Source of the DNA: Nocardia nova
GTDB lineage: Bacteria; Actinomycetota; Actinomycetes; Mycobacteriales; Mycobacteriaceae
Direction: 5' to 3'
Assembly (NCBI RefSeq): GCF_002933465.1
Contig: NZ_PSZE01000012.1
Span: 107,328-171,327, forward strand
Length of the DNA stretch: 64,000 bases
Both the position numbers and the translations under genes were made by a program. How positions within the stretch are numbered: position 1 is the stretch's first letter; each line of letters opens with the position of its first letter. Positions 48,755-57,906 of this stretch are shown here, piece after piece. The notes below the pieces were generated by a model, which had not been told where the DNA came from, searched no databases, and saw nothing but the letters and a program-made list of their open reading frames with translations.

Positions 48755-49296
48755 GTGCCGGCTCCCAACTGTTTGCGCGGATCGGTTCGGCTGTGGTTTC
48801 GCGACGCTCGTCCCGAGACCGGAACTGGGATTTCGGCGGAATTTCCGGACATTAACCGCCGCGTTGTCGTGGGGACGGCCGACAGCTCTCTCGAGAAAAT
48901 GAGCGTTCGAGGAAAGATAGGACGGGCTACGCGCGAATTCTGTCGATGTACAGCAATGTACCGACGGATCATAATCGCGGTGCGTCAGTCTTGTGAGCGG
49001 TGAGCAAAGCCGCTGTTACGCCGGGCAGGCCCGCCGCCGATGTACCGAATACTGTTGCGTCCCTGCTGGTTCAGGAGAAGGGTGGTCGGCGCCGAACATT
49101 TCGGCGCAGCTTCTGGGCGGGTTCACAACTCCGCCGCGCGTCGTTGGTTGGAGGGTCCAAAGGTGCAATGAATCTCTTCCTTCCTCGAGCACGGTCAATA
49201 GCGTGGGCGCCATCGGTCAATGCCCAGGACCGCAGAGAGACGAGTGAGTCGCCGAGATCAGCCGGTGGCCTCTGAACGCGAGACCGGAGGATATTC
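48755..49296. promoter_or_regulatory. Divergent control region of mmpL and the pks operon
   Basis: About 540 bases without a credible gene. It should contain promoters for both directions. TGTACAGCAATGTACC (48949-48964) has two TGTAC units within an imperfect dyad and could bind a regulator; an AT-richer patch with CATAATCG follows at 48969-48976. No hairpin or larger repeat is seen. Confidence 0.4.
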
Positions 49297-52200
49297 GTGT
49301 CGGATATTGCAATTGTGGGTATCGGCTGTCGATTCGCGGGCGGAATCGACTCGCCCGAGACATTCTGGGACTTCGTGGTCGACAAGCGCGACGGCGTGGT
49401 CGAGATGCCGGCGGATCGATGGGACTACCGCAGGTACTACGATCCCGAACCCCGCACCCCGGGCCGCAGCTACACCAAGCGCGGTGCCTTCATGACCGTC
49501 GATCCGTGGCAGTTCGATCCCGACTTCTTCGGGATCTCCCCGCGCGAGGCGACGGTGCTGGACCCGCAGCAACGCCTGATGCTCGAGGTCACGTGGGAGG
49601 CGCTCGACGACGCCGGGATGGCGGGCCGCGCGGCCGGTTCCTCGGTCGGGGTGTACGTCGGTGGATTCGTGGTCGATCAGTCCGTGATCGGCGTGGTCGG
49701 GCCGGCCCTGTTCCACACCGATATGCACACCCCGGCGAGCGCGTCCTACACGATGCTGTCGAATCGAATCGCCTACGCGCTCAATCTGGTCGGGCCCGCG
49801 CTCACCGTCGACACCGCCTGCTCGTCGTCGCTGGTGGCCTTCCATCTGGCCTGCCAGGCCTTGGACAACGACGACTGCCGGGTGGCCCTGGCGGGCGGTG
49901 TGAACGTGATGCTGCAGCCGGAAACCTTCGTGCTGATGTGCAAGGGCGGCTTCCTCGCCGCCGACGGCCGCTGCAAATCCTTCGACGCCTCCGCCGACGG
50001 GTACGGCCGCGGCGAGGGCGCCGGCATGGTGGTGCTGAAGAAGCTCGACGACGCCGTGCGCGACGGCGACCGCATCTACGCGGTGGTCAAGGCCACCGGC
50101 TCCAATCAGGACGGCCGCACCACCGCCATCACGGTGCCGAATGTCGATTCCCAGGAGGCGCTGGCCCGCACCGTCTGCGAACGCTCGGGTCTGGCGCCGC
50201 AGTCGATCACCTACCTCGAGGCGCACGGCACCGGAACCCTCGTCGGCGACCCGGTCGAATTGCGGGCGCTGGGAAAGGTTTTCGGCGCCCCCGCCGGACG
50301 CACCGAGTCGGTCGGCGTCGGGTCGGTGAAGGCGACGATCGGCCACACCGAGGCCGCCGCCGGAGTCGCCAGCGTGATCAAGGCGGCGCTGGCCATCAAA
50401 CATCGCACGCTGCCCCCGCAGGGCTGGCTGGACAGGCAGAACCCGGATATCCCCTTCGAGGAACTGGGCCTGCACGTGCAGACCGAGGCGCAACCGCTGC
50501 CGGCCGACGCCGGCCCGATGTCGGTGGCGGTCAACGGTTTCGGTTACGGCGGAACCAATGCGCACGCGATCCTGCAGGAGTATGCCGGCGCCGTACCGGC
50601 GCCCGCCGGGACGCACCGCCACCTCGGCATTCTGCCCATCTCGGCCCGCAGCACCGCCGCGGCCCGCGCGCTGGCCGGGCGATTCGCCGACCTGATCACC
50701 GCGGGAGCCGACCCCGATCACCTCGCCGAGGCGGCGTGGACGCGGATGGCGCACCACGCGTTCCGCACCGGCGTACCGGTCGGTGACTCCACCGAGGATC
50801 TGGTGCGGGAGCTGCGCGGCTACGCGGCGGGGGAGGGGCGCGACGCCTCACGCACCATCGTGTCGCGCGCACCCGAACCGGTCTTCGTCTTCTCCGGGAT
50901 GGGCCCGCAGCACTGGCGGATGGGACGGGAACTGCTCGCGGCCGGTGGTGTGTTCGCCGACACCGCGGCCGAGATCGACGCCGAGTTCCGGGCCCTGGCG
51001 GGCTGGTCGATCATCGACGAACTGCGCAAGCCGGAGGACGAATCCCGGGCCACCCGTACCGAAGTCGCGCAACCGGCCAACTTCCTCGTCCAGGTCGGCC
51101 TGGTGCGCGAGCTGGAGCAGTACGGCATCACTCCGGCCGCCATCGTGGGGCACAGCGTCGGCGAGGTGTCGGCGGCGTATGTGAGCGGCATGTTGTCGCT
51201 GCGCGATGCCGTGCGGGTGGCCTACCATCGCGCCCGGCTGCAGGCGACCACCGCCGGCACCGGCGGTATGCTCGCGGTAGGACTGCCGAAGGACAAGGCC
51301 CTCGATCTGATCGGCGACGATCCGGGGATCGATATCGCGGCGGTGAACAGTCCCAGTGCCGTCACCCTGTCCGGCGATGCCCAACGCTTGAACTTGCTGG
51401 CCGAAAAGCTCACCGAGGACGGCGTTTTCGCCCGCCGCCTGCGGGTGGAGGTGCCGTATCACAGCCGCCTGATGGAGCCGATCGAGGCCGAATTGCGATC
51501 GGTACTGGCCGATCTGGAGCCCCGTACCCCGACCGTGCCGCTGTACTCGACGGTGACGGGTGTGCGCGTCGCCGAGGCCGACTGGGACGCGTCCTACTGG
51601 TGGTCGAACGTGCGCCGGCCGGTCCGATTCTTCGATGCCGTCGGCGCCTTGATCGGCGCGGGTCATCGGATCTTCGTCGAGGTCGGCCCGCATCCGGTGC
51701 TCTCGGGCAATATTCGCGAAGCTCTGCTCGGCGCCGATGTGCAGGGTACGACGGTGCCGACGCTGGACCGCGAACAAGCGGATTCCGACAGCCTGCGCCG
51801 CACCCTGATCGGTCTGCACGCCGCCGGTGTCCTCGACCGCGATCTGCTGTTCCCGCCCGATCGCCCGGCCACCCCGCATCTGCCGCTGCCCCGTTACCCG
51901 TGGCAGCGCACCCGCTTGCACTCGGCGCTGCCGCTGTTCGAACAGGCCCGGCTCGGCACCCCCGGCTCCTACGCCATGCTCGGCGATCCCGATGTCGAAG
52001 GCCGGCCGGAATGGCTGCTGCAGGTCGGCACCGAATTGCTGCCGTGGCTGTCGGATCACGTGGTCAACGGCATCAAGATCATGCCCGGGGCCGCCTATCT
52101 GGACGCGGCGCTGAGCGCCACCACGTCGCGGATCGGCTCGGAACAGGTTGCCCTGGAAGGGGTTCGGTTCGTCGCACCGCTGATCATGGGTGCTCCGGAC

Positions 52201-55200
52201 GTACCGCTGGTCGCGCTGAGTATCGAGGAGGCCAGTGGCCGGTTCCTGATCCGGTCGCGCAGTGCGACCGGTACCGCGTGGACGGTGCACGCCTCCGGAC
52301 GCACCCTCACCGGCGGCCACGAGCAGACCACTGTCGACGTTCCGGAGATCGAGGTCGGCATCGACGTCGACCCGGCAATGTTCTACACGGGCCTGGCCGC
52401 GGCCGGCCTGCAGTACGGCCCGTCGTTCCGGCGGGTCACCTCGGTGCGGGTCGGCCGCGATGTGGTGGTGGCGACCGTCGACGGCGCCATCGCCACGGAC
52501 TCCGGTCATCTGGCGCATCCGGCGGTGGTGGACGCCGCCATGCAGTGCGCGGCCATGCTGTTCGCCGACGAACGCATCGACGAGGGCGTGATGGTTCCGG
52601 TCGGCGTCGCAGCGGTGCGCTTGCTCGCGGCGCTGCCCGAGACGGTGACGGTGGTGGCCCGGCGCGATCCGAACGCGCGGCTGCGTGCCGATGTGGATCT
52701 GCTCGACGCCGACCACAAATTGGTCGTCCGGCTGTCCGGCCTGCAGATCGGCGCGCTGCGGCCCGGCGACGATCCGCTGCACCGGATGGCCGACTTCTAC
52801 TACGCCGAGACCTTCGAGGAACGGGATCCGATCGACCCGGCCGCACTGGCCGAGGCCGGTTCGGTGAGTACCGTGGTGGTCCGCCTCGGCGAGACCGCAC
52901 GGGCCGACCAGTTGATGGCCGTGCTTCCGGATTCCCGCCTGTACGTGGTGGATTCGACCGGGCCGGAGCTGGAATCCGAGCTCGTCGCGCAGTTGCGCGC
53001 CGCTCGCGGCGAGCCGACTCGGCGGTTGCACATCTGCGTGGTCGCCGGTGCCGTTGCCGATGACGTGGCGGAGTTGTGGACGCTCAAGCGCATCGCGGTG
53101 GCTGTCGCCGACTTCGTGGAACCGCGGAGCGAGAACGGCGCTCCGCAAACGATTTTCGGTGATGGCCTCGTGCATTGCACCCTGGTCACCGAATCCGCGT
53201 TCGCCCTGCCCGGCAGTTCCGCCGTTCCCGACACCGGGCAGGCCGCGCTGGCCGGCGCGCGGCGCGTCCTGCTCAACGAGCAGACCGCACTGCGGTGGCG
53301 GCTCGTCGACACCGACTCCGCCACACCGGTCGCCGATCTCGTGGCGGAGCTGGCGGTGCCCGGCGCCTTCTCCCTCGACAACAGCGACGAGGTGCTGTTG
53401 CGCGCCGGTAAACGCTGGGCGACGGTGATCACCAAACCGCTGCCCGAACGGCTGGAAGCCCTGGAAACTTCGGCGCCACTGACGGATCCGGAGGCCAACT
53501 TCGAACTCGACATGCCGCGCACCCGGCTGCTGTCGGCACTCGCGTGGCGGGAATGCCCGCGCGTGGAACCGGGCCCCGGCGAGATCGAGATCCGGATGCA
53601 GGTCATCGGATTGAACTACAAGGATCCGCTGAAGGTCATCGGGCTGCTCGGCGAACGTGAGCTGGCACCGACGTATTTCGGCACCGTGCCCGGTATGGAG
53701 GGTGTCGGCACCGTGGTGCGGGTCGGGCGGGGCGTCGAGGATGTCGCGCCGGGTGATCTGGTCGGTGTGGCCGCCAAGGGCATGATGCGCCGCTTCGCGG
53801 TCGTGGACCGGCAGCTCGCGGTCGTCCTGCCCGAGGGCACCGATCCGGGTCACTGCACCAGCATCATCGCGTTCGGCACCGCCGAGTACGCGCTGCTGGA
53901 TCTGGCCCGGCTGGAACCGGGGGAGACGGTGCTGGTGCACGGTGCGGCCGGTGGTGTCGGCACCGCCGCGATCCAGGTCGCCAAGGCCCGGGGCGCCACC
54001 ATCATCGGCACCGCGAGCACCCCGGAACGGCGCGCGCACGTGCTGGCGATGGGTGCGGACTACGCCGTGAATTCGCGGTCGCTGAACTTCGTCGACGAGG
54101 TCGCCGCGATCACGGGCGGCGCGGGCGCCGATGTGATCATCAGCAGCGCGCCCGGTGAGATCCTGCGCCAGAACTTCAACGCCGCAGCCGAATTCGGTCG
54201 CATCGTGGAGGTCGGCAAGGCCGACATCTATACCGGCGGGCTACTGGAGCTGGCCAATTTCGACAAGAACCTGTCGTACTTCTCGATGGACCTGGACCGC
54301 CTCGTCAAGGTGAAGCCGCAACGGCTCGTGGCCCTGCTGCAACGGGTGTTCGAGAAGGTCACCGAAGGCACCTACCGCCCGCTGCCTTACCACATGTTCG
54401 ACACCGCCGAGGTGAGCAAGGCGTTCGAGGAGACACTGCGCTCGTCGCGGCCGGCCCGGATCGCGCTGCGCATGGACGCGGCGGAACCGCCGGTGCGCCC
54501 GTACCTGTCGGATGTCGAGATCAGCGACAGCGCAACGTATTTGATCACCGGTGGTTTCGGTGGTTTCGGTCTGGCGATCGGCCGCTGGCTGACCTTGCGT
54601 GGTGCGCGGCGGCTGGTGCTGGCCGGGCGGCGCGGCGCGACCACCGAGGCGGCGCGCCGTGAGCTCGAGGCGTGGCGCGCGATCGGGATCGAGATCGTCG
54701 AGGAACTGCTCGACGTGACCGACGCCGAGGCGGTGGCCGGTGCGATAGCGCGCATCCACAGTGCCGGCCATCCGCTGCGCGCGGTGTTCCACGCCGCGGG
54801 TGCGGTCGCGGACAACAATCTCGCCAAGATGGAACGCGCCCAGCTCGAACGGGTCTATCTGCCGAAGGTGCTGGGCGCGCAGATCGTGCACCGGGCCGTC
54901 GCCGATGCGGGCATCGACCTCGACATGTTCGTGTTGTGCTCGTCGGGCGGGTCGATGTACGGCATCTACGGCCAATACAGCTACTGCGCGGCCAATGTCG
55001 CGGTCGAATCGCTGGCGCTGCGCTGGTCGCAGGCGGGGGAGCGGGCGTTGTGCGTCGGCTGGGGTCACCTGTCCGGTGCCGGCGGCATGGCGGCGAACGA
55101 GACCTCCGAGAAATATCTGGACCTGGTCGGATTCGGTCCCATCGAGATGGGCGACGCCACCGCTTATCTGGAACAGTGCCTGCGCCTGGGAGCCTCGCGC

Positions 55201-55740
55201 GTGGCCGTCATCCCGACCGATTGGGCCAAGCTCACCGGTACCTTCCCCCAGCTGGCTCGCACCGGCCGCACCGCCGCACTGGCCCGGGCCTCGGCGAAGG
55301 ACACCTCCGAGTTGGCCCGGTTGCGTGAGGAACTGGCCGCGATGGAGGAGTCCAAGCGCGGCCCGCACATCGCCCGGCTGATGGCCGGTGAACTGGCCGT
55401 CGTCATGGGTGTGGATGTCGACACCATCGATATGACGATTCCGGTGCCGGAGCTGGGCCTGGATTCGCTGATGGCGGTCGAACTCGGCGCGCGCGTGACC
55501 AAGACGCTCGGCATCGACCTGATGTCGTTGCAGATGGGACGCTCGTTCAGCCTGGAGCAGGCCGGACCGAAGGTCGCCGAGCTGATCCTGGCGCACGAAC
55601 CCGGTGGGGCTCAATTGGATCCGGCGGCCGTGGCCGCGGCGGTGGACGGGGCCGTCCCGAGCGGATCACAGCCCGCGGCCGAGTCGAACGGCCACGACGC
55701 GCCGGCCGGTGCGGTCGCGGAGATGGCGGGAGTCAGCTGA
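49297..55740 (+). CDS. Type I polyketide synthase, KS-AT-DH-ER-KR-ACP (Mas/Pks2-like)
   Basis: The 2147-residue enzyme is a fully reducing iterative-type module. KS (1-430): DTACSSS with Cys175, EAHGTGT His310, KATIGHTEAAAG His350. AT (about 525-830): GHSVGEVSAAYV with Ser620, and VPYHS at 719-723 in place of the usual HAFH or YASH specificity motif. DH (about 890-1160): HVVNGIKIMP (His921) and HPAVVDA (Asp1079). ER (about 1410-1725): NADPH loop VLVHGAAGGVGTAA. KR (about 1740-1930): TGGFGGFGLAIG and the Ser/Tyr in LCSSGGSMYGIYGQYSYCAAN. ACP: LGLDSLMA with Ser2057. All catalytic residues are present. This order equals mycobacterial Mas, Pks2 and Pks3/4, which make methyl-branched fatty acids by repeated use. 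GGAGG six bases before GTG 49297 fixes the start. Confidence 0.93.
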   Translation: MSDIAIVGIGCRFAGGIDSPETFWDFVVDKRDGVVEMPADRWDYRRYYDPEPRTPGRSYTKRGAFMTVDPWQFDPDFFGISPREATVLDPQQRLMLEVTWEALDDAGMAGRAAGSSVGVYVGGFVVDQSVIGVVGPALFHTDMHTPASASYTMLSNRIAYALNLVGPALTVDTACSSSLVAFHLACQALDNDDCRVALAGGVNVMLQPETFVLMCKGGFLAADGRCKSFDASADGYGRGEGAGMVVLKKLDDAVRDGDRIYAVVKATGSNQDGRTTAITVPNVDSQEALARTVCERSGLAPQSITYLEAHGTGTLVGDPVELRALGKVFGAPAGRTESVGVGSVKATIGHTEAAAGVASVIKAALAIKHRTLPPQGWLDRQNPDIPFEELGLHVQTEAQPLPADAGPMSVAVNGFGYGGTNAHAILQEYAGAVPAPAGTHRHLGILPISARSTAAARALAGRFADLITAGADPDHLAEAAWTRMAHHAFRTGVPVGDSTEDLVRELRGYAAGEGRDASRTIVSRAPEPVFVFSGMGPQHWRMGRELLAAGGVFADTAAEIDAEFRALAGWSIIDELRKPEDESRATRTEVAQPANFLVQVGLVRELEQYGITPAAIVGHSVGEVSAAYVSGMLSLRDAVRVAYHRARLQATTAGTGGMLAVGLPKDKALDLIGDDPGIDIAAVNSPSAVTLSGDAQRLNLLAEKLTEDGVFARRLRVEVPYHSRLMEPIEAELRSVLADLEPRTPTVPLYSTVTGVRVAEADWDASYWWSNVRRPVRFFDAVGALIGAGHRIFVEVGPHPVLSGNIREALLGADVQGTTVPTLDREQADSDSLRRTLIGLHAAGVLDRDLLFPPDRPATPHLPLPRYPWQRTRLHSALPLFEQARLGTPGSYAMLGDPDVEGRPEWLLQVGTELLPWLSDHVVNGIKIMPGAAYLDAALSATTSRIGSEQVALEGVRFVAPLIMGAPDVPLVALSIEEASGRFLIRSRSATGTAWTVHASGRTLTGGHEQTTVDVPEIEVGIDVDPAMFYTGLAAAGLQYGPSFRRVTSVRVGRDVVVATVDGAIATDSGHLAHPAVVDAAMQCAAMLFADERIDEGVMVPVGVAAVRLLAALPETVTVVARRDPNARLRADVDLLDADHKLVVRLSGLQIGALRPGDDPLHRMADFYYAETFEERDPIDPAALAEAGSVSTVVVRLGETARADQLMAVLPDSRLYVVDSTGPELESELVAQLRAARGEPTRRLHICVVAGAVADDVAELWTLKRIAVAVADFVEPRSENGAPQTIFGDGLVHCTLVTESAFALPGSSAVPDTGQAALAGARRVLLNEQTALRWRLVDTDSATPVADLVAELAVPGAFSLDNSDEVLLRAGKRWATVITKPLPERLEALETSAPLTDPEANFELDMPRTRLLSALAWRECPRVEPGPGEIEIRMQVIGLNYKDPLKVIGLLGERELAPTYFGTVPGMEGVGTVVRVGRGVEDVAPGDLVGVAAKGMMRRFAVVDRQLAVVLPEGTDPGHCTSIIAFGTAEYALLDLARLEPGETVLVHGAAGGVGTAAIQVAKARGATIIGTASTPERRAHVLAMGADYAVNSRSLNFVDEVAAITGGAGADVIISSAPGEILRQNFNAAAEFGRIVEVGKADIYTGGLLELANFDKNLSYFSMDLDRLVKVKPQRLVALLQRVFEKVTEGTYRPLPYHMFDTAEVSKAFEETLRSSRPARIALRMDAAEPPVRPYLSDVEISDSATYLITGGFGGFGLAIGRWLTLRGARRLVLAGRRGATTEAARRELEAWRAIGIEIVEELLDVTDAEAVAGAIARIHSAGHPLRAVFHAAGAVADNNLAKMERAQLERVYLPKVLGAQIVHRAVADAGIDLDMFVLCSSGGSMYGIYGQYSYCAANVAVESLALRWSQAGERALCVGWGHLSGAGGMAANETSEKYLDLVGFGPIEMGDATAYLEQCLRLGASRVAVIPTDWAKLTGTFPQLARTGRTAALARASAKDTSELARLREELAAMEESKRGPHIARLMAGELAVVMGVDVDTIDMTIPVPELGLDSLMAVELGARVTKTLGIDLMSLQMGRSFSLEQAGPKVAELILAHEPGGAQLDPAAVAAAVDGAVPSGSQPAAESNGHDAPAGAVAEMAGVS

Positions 55741-55782
55741 TGGCCCGCCATTTCGATGCCCACCGGTGGAAATGAGGTAGTC

Positions 55783-57189
55783 GTGGTCGACTTCGGACTC
55801 ATCGACGAATGGTCGCCGCCGCCGGGGCGGATGGTCACCTGGGTCGCGTCACCGCAGGCGGTGGCGCGGGCCCGGACCGCCCCGGTGCATCCGGCGCCCC
55901 CTTCGCTGCAACAGCAACAGTATCTGCGCCAAGCGGATCGGCACGCCGCCGCCGACTTCCGCTTCTCCGGGCTGTGCCTGGCCACCGCGCGGATCCCGAC
56001 CGGTGGCCTGGACCGGGACGCGATGACGCGGATCATCAACACCTTCCTGTTGCGCCACGACACGTTCCGCACCTGGTTCGACATCGACGCCGACGGCACC
56101 GTGCGGCGGCATCTGGTGCCCGAGGAGGTGGTCGACTTCATTCCGATCGACTACGGATGGATCGACGATCCGGCCGCGATCCGTCAGCACGTCGAGAAGA
56201 CGACTCCGGATCCGTTCCACTGGGATTGCTTCACCTTCGGAGCCGTCGAACACGGTGACGCGACCACGGTCTACCTCGCCGTCGACCACCTGCACACCGA
56301 CGGTCTCGGGCAATACCTGTCCGCATCCGATTTCGCGCAGCTGTATCTGGCCGAACTCGGCGGCGAGGCGGACCCGCTGCCCCCGGCGGCGAGTTATCTG
56401 GACTACTGCGTCGCCGAGCGGGCCTACAGCGAGACGCTGACGCTGTCCTCGCCGGGTGTGCAGAAGTGGTTACAGTTGTTGCGCGGCAACGATAATCGGC
56501 TGCCGTCCTTTCCGCTGGACCTCGGCAAGCGCTCCGACGGTTACAACCGCAGCGCTCATCGGACGGTGACCCTGCTGGACGAACAGCAGGCGCTGGTCTT
56601 CGAAGAAGTCTGCCGGGCCAACGACGCGGAATTCGTGGGCGGGGTCTTCGCGGCGGCGGCCCTGGCCGAACGCGATCTCACCGATTCCGACTACTACTTC
56701 GGAATGACTCCGGTGAGTACGAGAACCTCGGCGGCGGAGGGTAATTCGGTCGGCTGGTATGTGACGCTGGTGCCGGTGGCCTTTCCACTCGGCCCCGGCA
56801 CCCCCGTCACCCGCACGCTGAAACTGGCCCAGCGCGCCTACGAGAACGGGCTCCGCCTGGCGCCCACCTCGTTCCACCGGGTGCTCGAGCTATTGCCCGC
56901 CGACTCGGAGATCAAGGCCGAACCCGGCTGGGTCACACCGATGATCTCGTTCATCGACGCCCGCGACTTCCTGGGCCACGAATTCTTCGACGAGGTCACC
57001 GCCGGCGTCTACGCCAACCGTGCCGCGTCGGAAGAGGCGCTGATCTGGGTCAACCGGCTGCCGTCCGGGACCACGCTGAGCGTCATCTATCCCGACACCG
57101 CGGTCGCCCACGACTCGGTCGAGCGCTATATCGCGGCGATGCGCTCGGTTTTCGCGTCGATCATCGACAGCGACGCGGAAACGAACTGA
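55783..57189 (+). CDS. PapA-type acyltransferase (condensation-domain fold)
   Basis: The 468-residue protein begins VDFGLIDEWSPPPGRMVTWV, the N-terminal pattern of mycobacterial PapA1/PapA2/PapA3. The active-site motif is HLHTDG (His169, Asp173). MTRIINTFLLRHDTFRTWF and the late GWVTPMISFIDARDF also fit. These enzymes move a polyketide acyl group from the synthase onto trehalose or a similar alcohol. GAGGTA just before GTG 55783 and the family beginning favour this start; ATG 55756 is the alternative. It follows the synthase by 42 bases. Confidence 0.88.
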   Translation: MVDFGLIDEWSPPPGRMVTWVASPQAVARARTAPVHPAPPSLQQQQYLRQADRHAAADFRFSGLCLATARIPTGGLDRDAMTRIINTFLLRHDTFRTWFDIDADGTVRRHLVPEEVVDFIPIDYGWIDDPAAIRQHVEKTTPDPFHWDCFTFGAVEHGDATTVYLAVDHLHTDGLGQYLSASDFAQLYLAELGGEADPLPPAASYLDYCVAERAYSETLTLSSPGVQKWLQLLRGNDNRLPSFPLDLGKRSDGYNRSAHRTVTLLDEQQALVFEEVCRANDAEFVGGVFAAAALAERDLTDSDYYFGMTPVSTRTSAAEGNSVGWYVTLVPVAFPLGPGTPVTRTLKLAQRAYENGLRLAPTSFHRVLELLPADSEIKAEPGWVTPMISFIDARDFLGHEFFDEVTAGVYANRAASEEALIWVNRLPSGTTLSVIYPDTAVAHDSVERYIAAMRSVFASIIDSDAETN

Positions 57190-57204
57190 ACTACAGGAGG
57201 TTTC

Positions 57205-57906
57205 GTGGATTCAGGAGGTACGGTGCCCACCCTCTTTCGCGACCCCGGCATACCCGACGGCGAAAAATGCCGGTACACCGTCGCAACCGACGGGCGCAGT
57301 TCGGGTTTCGAGCTGACCAGCGTCGTCACCCACGAGAACGGCGGGTACCGAACGCTGCTCGAGGCATCGAGCGGCGACGGCGAACTGGAACTGACCGTCG
57401 ACCAGCGCTTCGGCCGGCTCGACGGATTCCTGCGCGCCGAGGACTACCGCGCCGAAACCCGCTCTCGCGGCGCGGTGGTCTCTCGCGAGGAGGCGCATTT
57501 CATCGACACCGTCCACCTCCCGATAGGCGGCGCACCCACACCGTTCCCCACCGACGTCATGCCGATCGTCGGCGGCCTGACCCTGCTGCGCGGCCTCGAC
57601 CTCACCGAGGGCTCGGTGCAGTCGATCGATACGTGGCTGGCCTTCTCGGTGCACTGGCCTTTGGTCGCGCGCGTGGACAAGCGCACGGACTCGGTGGTCG
57701 GCGCCGGCGAGATCGAATGCCGCCAGGTGCGCCTGCGGCCCAGCTTCGGGCAGGTGAACATGTTGCTGGACAAGATGATCGGCGGGCTACTGCCACCGTT
57801 CGTGGCGCATATCGAGGTAGCACCACCACATCGTGTGGTGCGCGTGAGTTTTCCGACCGAACTGGCCTTGTCCGCGCCTCGTAGCGTGATCGAGCTGGCC
57901 GGATGA
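57205..57906 (+). CDS. Unknown protein of the lipid operon
   Basis: AGGAGG stands four bases before GTG 57205. The 233-residue protein is rich in beta strands (CRYTVATDGRSSGFELTSVV, LELTVDQRFGRLDGFLRAED, VVGAGEIECRQVRLRPSFG) with no signal peptide or membrane helix, so a lipocalin-like or beta-barrel binding fold is likely. No family is recognised with certainty. It overlaps the next gene by four bases and follows papA by 15, so it must belong to the same pathway; binding or handing over a lipid is a guess. Confidence 0.65.
   Translation: MDSGGTVPTLFRDPGIPDGEKCRYTVATDGRSSGFELTSVVTHENGGYRTLLEASSGDGELELTVDQRFGRLDGFLRAEDYRAETRSRGAVVSREEAHFIDTVHLPIGGAPTPFPTDVMPIVGGLTLLRGLDLTEGSVQSIDTWLAFSVHWPLVARVDKRTDSVVGAGEIECRQVRLRPSFGQVNMLLDKMIGGLLPPFVAHIEVAPPHRVVRVSFPTELALSAPRSVIELAG

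Noticed and set aside
50848..54039. Very long open frame (1063 codons) antisense to the polyketide synthase
   Set aside because: It is the mirror of the high third-position GC of the synthase gene; the translation is low-complexity Arg/Gly/His-rich with no motif or ribosome site.
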